Assembly (NCBI RefSeq): GCF_003002055.1
Contig: NZ_PVZF01000005.1
Span: forward strand, 62,001 to 126,000
DNA: 64,000 nucleotides
Source: Kineococcus rhizosphaerae
GTDB taxonomy: Bacteria > Actinomycetota > Actinomycetes > Actinomycetales > Kineococcaceae
Direction of reading: 5' to 3'
Position 1 is the first letter of the stretch. Every line of letters begins with the position of its first letter. Position numbers and translations under genes: made by a program. Shown one piece after another: positions 58,403 through 64,000 of this stretch. The notes below the pieces were generated by a model. The model ran no database searches and had not been told where the DNA came from. It worked only from the letters and a program-made list of their open reading frames with translations.

Positions 58403-60484
58403 TCACGCGGCCGGGCCCACCGGGACGGGGTCGTCCGCCCCGTGCACGACGGTGGCGTCGCGCCCGCCCTCCTTGCCCCGGTACAGGGCCTCGTCGGCGC
58501 GGGCGATCACGTCGTCGGCCCCCAGGCCCGGCTGCCACTGGGCGATGCCGACGGTGCAGGACTGCCCGCGCGGCACGGCCGCGCGGATGCGGTCGGCCAC
58601 CGCCACGGCAGCCTCGGCCGTGCACCCGGGCAGGGCCAGGACGAACTCCTCCCCGCCCCAGCGGGCCAGGGTGTCCACCTCCCGCAGGCAGTCGGCGGCG
58701 GCGGCGGCGAACTCGCGCAGCAGCACGTCCCCGCCCAGGTGGCCGTAGGTGTCGTTGTAGGCCTTGAAGCGGTCCAGGTCCAGCAGCGCCACGCTCAGCG
58801 GTGCCCCGGTCCGCGCGGCGCGGGCCACCTCCCCGGTGATCGCCTCGTCCCAGCGGCGTCGGTTGGCCAGCCCGGTCAGGGGGTCGCGCTCGGCGGCCCG
58901 CTCCAGGCGCTGCAGCAGGTCGGCGCGCTCGACGGCGTGGGCCACCTCCCCCGACAGCGTCTGCAGCGCCAGCACGTCGTGCTCGGGCAGCTGGGCCAGC
59001 GGGGAGCGCCAGAAGACGCCCAGGACGCCGACGGTGCGCTGCCCCGGCAGCACCACCGGCTGCCAGAGCCCGGAGACGACCCCGCTGGACTCGACGTGCC
59101 GGCGGGAGGCGAGCGGGTGGGTCCGGACGTCGGCGACGAAGACCTGGGCCGAGGAGGTGAAGCAGGTCCCGGCCAGGGACGAGGCGGTGGCCGGGTAGAA
59201 CACGTCACCGGCGTGCAGGTTGGACAGGGCCACGGCCCGCAGCCCGTCGACGCCGTCGACCGTCGCCGGGCGCAGCAGGTACGCCGCGTCGGCGCCGGTG
59301 AGCTCGCGCAGCAGCGTGCACACCGCCTCCTGCGGCTCCTGGGCCGCGGCCAGGGCGCGGGAGGCGTCGGCCAGGGCCTGGACGCGCCGGGTGTGCTGCT
59401 CCAGGGCCGCGTGGGCCTGCGCGATGGCCGCGTGCGCCCGTTCCGTCTCCGCGTGGGCCTCGGCCAGCGCCCGCTCGCGCTCGCGGTCGCGGGTGACGTC
59501 GTTCAGGGCGACCACAGCGCCCAGGGGGGTGCCGTCGGCCCGGCTCATCGCCCGGCCCGAGCACACCAGGGTGCGCGGGGCCCGGCCGGGCGCGGCCAGG
59601 ACGACCTCGGCGCCCTGGACGGCCCCCTCGCGCAGGGCGCGCAGCCACGGCAGCTCGTGCGCCTCCAGGGCGGTGGCGCCGTCCGCGGCCAGGTAGGTGG
59701 GCCGTTCGAGGTGGGAGGGGCCCTGCCACTGGCGCACGGCGCGGTTCAGCGAGGTGACCTGCCCGTCGGCGTCGACGGTCACCAGGCCGGTGTCGACGGT
59801 CTCGGCCACGACCTCGCTCAGCTCCCAGCGGGCCTCGGACTCGGCCATGGCCAGGACCGCCAGCTCGCGCGCCTCGGCGGCCTGCCGCCGCTGCTCGGCC
59901 TCCCGCCGGACCTGGCGCCGGCGCTCGAACAGCGCGACCAGGACCCCGGCCAGGTCGCGCAGGACGTCGAGCCGGCGCTCGCTGAGGGACCCGGGGACGG
60001 TGTCGAAGACGCACAGCGAGCCCAGGGCGTGCCCGGCGGGGGTGACCAGCGGGGCGGAGGCGTAGAAGCGGACGCGCGCGAGCCGGCCGTCCACCCACGG
60101 GTTGCGGGCGTAGCGGCCGTCCAGGGAGGCGTCGGTGACGTGGACGACCTCGCCGTCCTCGAAGTGCAGGGCGCACATCGAGTCCGCGCGCGCCGAGTCC
60201 GCGCCCTCGAAGCCGACCGTGGTCAGCTGGCACTGGCGGTGCTCGTCGATGAGGTTGAGCGTGGCGTGCGGCACCCCGGCGACCACCGCGGCGGCCCGCA
60301 CCACGGCCGACAGCTCGTCGTCGGCGGGGGTGTCGAGGAGGCCGTACTCGTGCAGCGCCGCGAGCCGGGCGCCCTCGGCCGAGGGGGCCGGCCCGGCGAC
60401 GACGGCGGTGGGCGCACCGGTCGTCGCGTCCTGCAGCTCCGTCTGCGCCAGGGCGAGCCAGTCGTCTCGGTTCACCTCGGTCAC
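58403..60484 (-). CDS. GAF-PAS-GAF diguanylate cyclase
   Basis: 693 residues, soluble. Domains: GAF (about 45-185, ATLNLIDEHRQCQLTTVGF), PAS (about 220-335), a coiled coil (335-365), a second GAF (about 375-520) and GGDEF (about 530-685) with the active-site GGEEF at 610-614. RxxD (REVD) precedes it by five residues, so a product-inhibition I-site exists. It makes cyclic di-GMP in response to two GAF-type signals, possibly redox or small molecules. The GTG at 60484 is the likely start. The sensor kinase gene follows after 129 bp, so the two may be co-transcribed. Confidence 0.92.
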   Translation of the reverse strand: MTEVNRDDWLALAQTELQDATTGAPTAVVAGPAPSAEGARLAALHEYGLLDTPADDELSAVVRAAAVVAGVPHATLNLIDEHRQCQLTTVGFEGADSARADSMCALHFEDGEVVHVTDASLDGRYARNPWVDGRLARVRFYASAPLVTPAGHALGSLCVFDTVPGSLSERRLDVLRDLAGVLVALFERRRQVRREAEQRRQAAEARELAVLAMAESEARWELSEVVAETVDTGLVTVDADGQVTSLNRAVRQWQGPSHLERPTYLAADGATALEAHELPWLRALREGAVQGAEVVLAAPGRAPRTLVCSGRAMSRADGTPLGAVVALNDVTRDRERERALAEAHAETERAHAAIAQAHAALEQHTRRVQALADASRALAAAQEPQEAVCTLLRELTGADAAYLLRPATVDGVDGLRAVALSNLHAGDVFYPATASSLAGTCFTSSAQVFVADVRTHPLASRRHVESSGVVSGLWQPVVLPGQRTVGVLGVFWRSPLAQLPEHDVLALQTLSGEVAHAVERADLLQRLERAAERDPLTGLANRRRWDEAITGEVARAARTGAPLSVALLDLDRFKAYNDTYGHLGGDVLLREFAAAAADCLREVDTLARWGGEEFVLALPGCTAEAAVAVADRIRAAVPRGQSCTVGIAQWQPGLGADDVIARADEALYRGKEGGRDATVVHGADDPVPVGPAA

Positions 60485-60550
60485 GTCGGCCGGTGCGGGC
60501 CTCGACTTGATCCGTCCGGCTGCCCCCTCGGCGAGGTGGTCCGGGACGGG

Positions 60551-61636
60551 TCAGACGTTGAAGCGGAACTCCACGACGTCCCCGTCGGCCATGACGTACT
60601 CCTTGCCCTCGATGCGCACCTTGCCGGCGGCCTTGGCCTCGGCCATCGACCCGGCGGCGAGCAGGTCGGCGAACGAGACGACCTCGGCCTTGATGAAGCC
60701 GCGCTGGAAGTCGGTGTGGATGACCCCGGCGGCCTGCGGGGCGGTCCAGCCCTGGTGGATGGTCCAGGCGCGCGACTCCTTGGGGCCGGCGGTCAGGTAG
60801 GTCTGCAGGCCGAGGGTGGCGAACCCGACGCGGGCGAGCTGGTCGAGGCCGGACTCGTCCTGCCCCACGGACTCCAGGAGCTCGGCGGCCTCCTCGGCGG
60901 ACAGCTCGACGAGCTCGGACTCCAGCTTGGCGTCGAGGAAGACGGCCTCGGCCGGGGCCACGAGGTCGCGCAGCTCCTGCTTGCGCCCCTCGTCGCCCAG
61001 CACCGTCTCGTCGACGTTGAAGACGTAGATGAAGGGCTTGGTGGTCAGCAGGCCCAGTTCCCGCAGCGCGGCGACGTCGACGTCGTCGGCCTTCGTCGCG
61101 GCCGACAGGGGGCGGCCGGAGTCGAGGACCTTCGAGGCGGCCTCGGCGGCCCGCAGGACGGCCGCGTCGGTCTTCTTGCCCTTGACCTCCTTCTCCAGGC
61201 GCGGGATCGCGCGCTCGAGGGTCTGCAGGTCGGCCAGGACGAGCTCGGTGTGGATCGTGGCGATGTCGTCGGCCGGTTCGATCGACCCGGCCACGTGCAC
61301 GACGTCCGGGTCGGAGAACGCGCGCGTCACCTGGCAGATCGCGTCGGCCTCGCGGATGTTGGCGAGGAACTTGTTGCCCAGCCCCTCCCCCTCGCTGGCG
61401 CCCTTGACGATGCCCGCGATGTCGACGAAGGAGACGGTCGCGGGCACGGTCTTCTCGCTGGAGAAGACCTTCGCGAGCTCGTCGAGCCGCGGGTCGGGCA
61501 GCGCCACGACGCCGACGTTGGGCTCGATGGTGGCGAACGGGTAGTTCGCCGCGAGCACGTCGTTCTTGGTCAGGGCGTTGAAGAGCGTGGACTTGCCGAC
61601 GTTGGGCAGTCCGACGATGCCGATGGTGAGAGCCAC
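60551..61636 (-). CDS. ychF: YchF/OLA1-type P-loop ATPase
   Basis: 361 residues. G1 is GLPNVGKST (about 9-17), G3 is DIAGIVKGAS, and the G4 slot is FNVDE in place of NKxD, the reason YchF hydrolyses ATP. The C-terminal TGS-like domain (about 275-361) ends with EYVMADGDVVEFRFNV. It associates with ribosomes and affects oxidative-stress and leaderless-mRNA translation in Escherichia coli. GTG 61636; a TAGGCT -10 candidate ends 9 nt upstream. Confidence 0.95.
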   Translation of the reverse strand: MALTIGIVGLPNVGKSTLFNALTKNDVLAANYPFATIEPNVGVVALPDPRLDELAKVFSSEKTVPATVSFVDIAGIVKGASEGEGLGNKFLANIREADAICQVTRAFSDPDVVHVAGSIEPADDIATIHTELVLADLQTLERAIPRLEKEVKGKKTDAAVLRAAEAASKVLDSGRPLSAATKADDVDVAALRELGLLTTKPFIYVFNVDETVLGDEGRKQELRDLVAPAEAVFLDAKLESELVELSAEEAAELLESVGQDESGLDQLARVGFATLGLQTYLTAGPKESRAWTIHQGWTAPQAAGVIHTDFQRGFIKAEVVSFADLLAAGSMAEAKAAGKVRIEGKEYVMADGDVVEFRFNV

Positions 61637-61645
61637 GGGAACCAG

Positions 61646-61651
61646 AGCCTA
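61646..61651 (-). promoter_or_regulatory. -10 element of ychF
   Basis: TAGGCT (61651-61646) ends 9 nt before the GTG at 61636, predicting a leader of about two nucleotides. Confidence 0.45.
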
Positions 61652-61751
61652 CCGTCTGCGCCCGCCCGGACCCGGCGGCGAGGGCACGGGGTGCCGCGGG
61701 CCCCGGGGAGTCGCACCGGCGTGTCGGACCGACGTGGCACAGTCCCTGGGC

Positions 61752-62906
61752 ATGGACGTCGTCGCTCTCCTCGTGGGGCTGCTCGCGGGCCTGGCGGCCG
61801 GGGTGGTGGCCGGGATTCTGCTCGCGCGGTGGGTGCACCGCGCCCGCACCGACCCCGAGGCGCAGGCCGTGCGCACCGAGCGGGACCTGCTGCGCGCCCG
61901 GGTCGCCGAGCTGGAGGACCGCGTCGGCGCAGGCCACGAGCTGACGGCGACCGTCACCCCCGTCGCGGCGAGCCTGCAGCGCGTCGAGGCCCAGGTCGCG
62001 GCCCTCGAGCGCGACCGCGTCGAGCAGTTCGCGCGGCTGAGCGAGCAGCTGCGCACCGTCGCCGAGGGCACCGACGCCCTGCGCGACCAGACCGCCACCC
62101 TCGCCGGGGCGCTGCGGGCCTCCTCCTCGCGGGGGTCGTGGGGCGAGGTGCAGCTGCGCCGCGTCGTCGAGCACGCCGGGATGCTCGACCGCGTCGACTT
62201 CTCCGAGCAGTCCACGCTGACCACCCGCTCGGGGCGGACCGTGCGCCCGGACCTGGTGGTCAACCTGCCCGGCGGCAAGCACGTCGTCGTCGACGCCAAG
62301 GCCCCGCTGGCCGCCTTCCTGCGCGCGGGCGAGGCCGCCGACGACGGCGAGCGCCGCCGCGAGCTGGCCGCCCACGCGCGGGCCGTGCGCGGGCACGTCG
62401 ACGCCCTGGCCGCCAAGGAGTACCCCAGCGCCGTCGAGGACTCCCCCGACGTCGTCGTCTGCTTCGTGCCGGGCGAGGCGTTCCTGGCCGCGGCGTGCGA
62501 GGCCGACCCGGCCCTGCTCGAGCACGCCATGTCCCGGCGCGTGGTGCTGGCGACCCCGACGACCCTGCTGGCCCTGCTGCGCACCGTCGCGCTCACCTGG
62601 CAGCAGGACGCGGTGGCGGGCGGTGCGCGGGAGCTGTTCGAGGTCGGCCGCGAGCTGTACGAGCGGCTCGGCACCCTCGGCGGGCACACCGCAGCCCTGG
62701 GCCGGACGCTGCACCGCGCGGTCGAGGACTACAACCGCTTCGTCGGCACCCTGGAACGGCGGGTGCTCGTCTCGGCCCGCCGCATCCGCGACCTGGACCT
62801 CGCGGACGAGGACCTGCCCGCCCCGCGGCCGCTGGAGGACACCGTGCGGCCGCTGACGGCGCCGGAGCTGCTGGAGGAGCCGGTCGCCGCGCTCAGACGG
62901 GAGTGA
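61752..62906 (+). CDS. rmuC: DNA recombination protein RmuC family
   Basis: 384 residues. A single N-terminal membrane helix (about 4-26) is followed by a coiled coil (about 40-105) and the RmuC domain (about 110-355), with [31 protein letters not shown] and a C-terminal [19 protein letters not shown]. The VVVDAKAPL strand carries the restriction-endonuclease-like Asp-x-Lys. RmuC limits inversion recombination at short repeats in Escherichia coli. The ATG at 61752 is the only start near the hydrophobic helix. The last 14 bases overlap ispH on the other strand. Confidence 0.9.
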   Translation: MDVVALLVGLLAGLAAGVVAGILLARWVHRARTDPEAQAVRTERDLLRARVAELEDRVGAGHELTATVTPVAASLQRVEAQVAALERDRVEQFARLSEQLRTVAEGTDALRDQTATLAGALRASSSRGSWGEVQLRRVVEHAGMLDRVDFSEQSTLTTRSGRTVRPDLVVNLPGGKHVVVDAKAPLAAFLRAGEAADDGERRRELAAHARAVRGHVDALAAKEYPSAVEDSPDVVVCFVPGEAFLAAACEADPALLEHAMSRRVVLATPTTLLALLRTVALTWQQDAVAGGARELFEVGRELYERLGTLGGHTAALGRTLHRAVEDYNRFVGTLERRVLVSARRIRDLDLADEDLPAPRPLEDTVRPLTAPELLEEPVAALRRE

Positions 62907-63999
62907 CGGGCAGCGTCCGGCGGCCCCCGGTGACGTTGGCGGCCTTCAGGTCGCGGCGCAGGTCCGTGGGCAGCGCGAACTGCAGGTCCTCCATCGCCGT
63001 CGTGACCTCCTCGACCGCGCCGTAGCCGCGCTCGCGCAGGTGGGCCAGGACCTCGTCGACGAGCACCTCGGGCACCGAGGCGCCGGAGGTCAGCCCGACG
63101 GTCGTGACGCCGGCGAACCACGCGTCGTCGATCTCCCCGGCGTTGTCGACGCGGTGCGCGGCCCTCGCGCCGGCGTCGAGGGCGACCTCGGCCAGCCGCA
63201 CGGAGTTGGAGGAGTTCGCCGAGCCCACGACGATGACGAGGTCGGCCTCGGGGGCGATCTTCTTGATCGCCACCTGACGGTTCGACGTGGCGTAGCAGAT
63301 GTCCTCGCTGGGCGGGTCCTGCAGGTTCGGGAAGCGCTGCCGCAGCCGGCGGACGGTCTCCATCGTCTCGTCGACGCTCAGCGTGGTCTGCGAGAGCCAG
63401 ACGAGGTTGTCGGGGTCCTTGACCTCGATGCGGTCGGCCACGTCGGGGTTGTCGACGATCGTGATGTGCTCGGGGGCCTCACCCGCGGTGCCCTCGACCT
63501 CCTCGTGGCCGGTGTGGCCGATGAGCAGGATCTCGGCGTCCTGCTTGGCGAAGCGGACGGCCTCCTTGTGCACCTTGGTCACCAGCGGGCACGTCGCGTC
63601 GATCGTCTGCAGCGAGCGCGCCTCGGCGGCCGCGCGGACGGCGGGGCTGACGCCGTGCGCCGAGAACACCAGGTGCTCGCCCTCGGGGACGGCGTCGGTC
63701 TCGTCGACGAAGACCGCCCCGCGCGCCTGCAGCGTCTTGACGACGTGCTTGTTGTGGACGATCTCCTTGCGGACGTAGACGGGCGCCCCGTACAGGTCGA
63801 GGGCCTTCTCCACGGCGATGACGGCGCGGTCCACGCCGGCGCAGTACCCGCGCGGCGCCGCGAGCAGGACCCGCTTGCCGCCGTCCCAGGCCGCGCGCTG
63901 CGCGGGGGTGCTCAGCAGGGAGGTGTCGTTGCAGTCGTCGGCGCTCTCGTCGGCGGGGGCCTGGGCCTCGGTCGCAGCTCCGGTCACGCTCTGGGTCAC
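62893..63999 (-). CDS. ispH: 4-hydroxy-3-methylbut-2-enyl diphosphate reductase (start near window edge)
   Basis: 368 residues within the window; the GTG at 63999 is the last possible in-window start, one base from the edge, so a further upstream start cannot be excluded. The three cluster cysteines are Cys53 ([11 protein letters not shown]), Cys137 ([11 protein letters not shown]) and Cys235 (ICYATSNRQ); Glu and Thr of the active site lie in the same motifs. The terminal step of the MEP pathway yields IPP and DMAPP. The first 40 residues are an acidic extension beyond the family core. It overlaps rmuC tail to tail. Confidence 0.93.
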   Translation of the reverse strand: MTQSVTGAATEAQAPADESADDCNDTSLLSTPAQRAAWDGGKRVLLAAPRGYCAGVDRAVIAVEKALDLYGAPVYVRKEIVHNKHVVKTLQARGAVFVDETDAVPEGEHLVFSAHGVSPAVRAAAEARSLQTIDATCPLVTKVHKEAVRFAKQDAEILLIGHTGHEEVEGTAGEAPEHITIVDNPDVADRIEVKDPDNLVWLSQTTLSVDETMETVRRLRQRFPNLQDPPSEDICYATSNRQVAIKKIAPEADLVIVVGSANSSNSVRLAEVALDAGARAAHRVDNAGEIDDAWFAGVTTVGLTSGASVPEVLVDEVLAHLRERGYGAVEEVTTAMEDLQFALPTDLRRDLKAANVTGGRRTLPVTPV

Positions 64000-64000
64000 G

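Noticed and set aside
54923-63025. A single open frame of about 2700 codons on the plus strand across the kinase, cyclase, ychF and rmuC region
   Set aside because: It is antisense to well-recognised genes, has shadow composition (long Gly/Arg/Gln/Val runs) and no domain or ribosome site. High GC makes such open frames common.

Overview
The window is 64 kb of very GC-rich actinobacterial chromosome, with GTG starts everywhere, dense 4-bp ATGA/GTGA gene overlaps, and mycothiol, meso-DAP and FtsH/Dps housekeeping genes. Protein style and gene set suggest the Kineosporiaceae, perhaps Kineococcus, but no rRNA or other decisive marker is present. I see no tRNA, rRNA, CRISPR array, transposase, prophage or integrase, and codon use looks uniform. 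This is core chromosome rather than an island.

Layout. 1-13.5 kb: the AdnA-AdnB break-resection helicase-nuclease (AdnB truncated by the window edge), MTHFR, an alkyltransferase-like protein, a PPOX protein, a DUF3152 metzincin-like lipoprotein, DUF3107, a DEAD-box RNA helicase with low-complexity tails, MarC, a PHP phosphoesterase, DUF6758, Xaa-Pro aminopeptidase and a GSP17M-like membrane protein. 13.6-19 kb: Dps, then a tightly overlapping MgtE-N/CBS - DUF1003 - PilB/GspE operon, then a zinc alcohol dehydrogenase. 19-25.7 kb: a sugar-type oxidoreductase with a LacI-type operator, Mrp, and the envelope-stress cluster sigE-rseA-htrA-tatB facing an O-methyltransferase. 25.7-36.5 kb: PepA, DUF3117, the dapE-LOG-DivIVA-SRPBCC-mannosyltransferase operon, dapD with a lysozyme-fold protein, citrate synthase, dapC and fdxA. 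Three lysine/DAP enzymes therefore lie within 6 kb. 36.5-46.8 kb: a GNAT enzyme, a divergent FtsH-like AAA protease, MshB, TypA, a BCCT transporter, a NUDIX hydrolase and a DUF3105/DUF305 pair. 46.8-52.4 kb: a complete peptide ABC importer with a fused double ATPase. 52.4-55.1 kb: TetR facing a hydrolase/SDR pair. 55.2-60.5 kb: a multi-PAS MASE1-like histidine kinase downstream of a GAF/PAS diguanylate cyclase. 60.5-64 kb: YchF, RmuC and IspH.

Two blocks recall Mycobacterium tuberculosis gene order as I remember it: adnB/adnA...rhlE (around Rv3201c-Rv3211) and typA...mshB...fdx-dapC...dapD-dapE-LOG...sigE-rseA-htrA-tatB...mrp...MgtE-N (around Rv1165-Rv1232c).

Regulation visible in the DNA. 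A TAnnnT -10 hexamer lies 6-7 nt before the start codon of eight genes, which predicts leaderless mRNAs. A GGGAAC-N16-CGTT ECF promoter precedes sigE. A LacI-type operator overlaps the predicted start site of the oxidoreductase. Strong hairpin terminators close many units, and two of them share sequence. I found no clearly new defence or mobile system. The features most worth a second look are the reduced FtsH-like protease, the PilB ATPase coupled to a channel-less MgtE-like operon, the structured region after typA, and the regulatory elements above.
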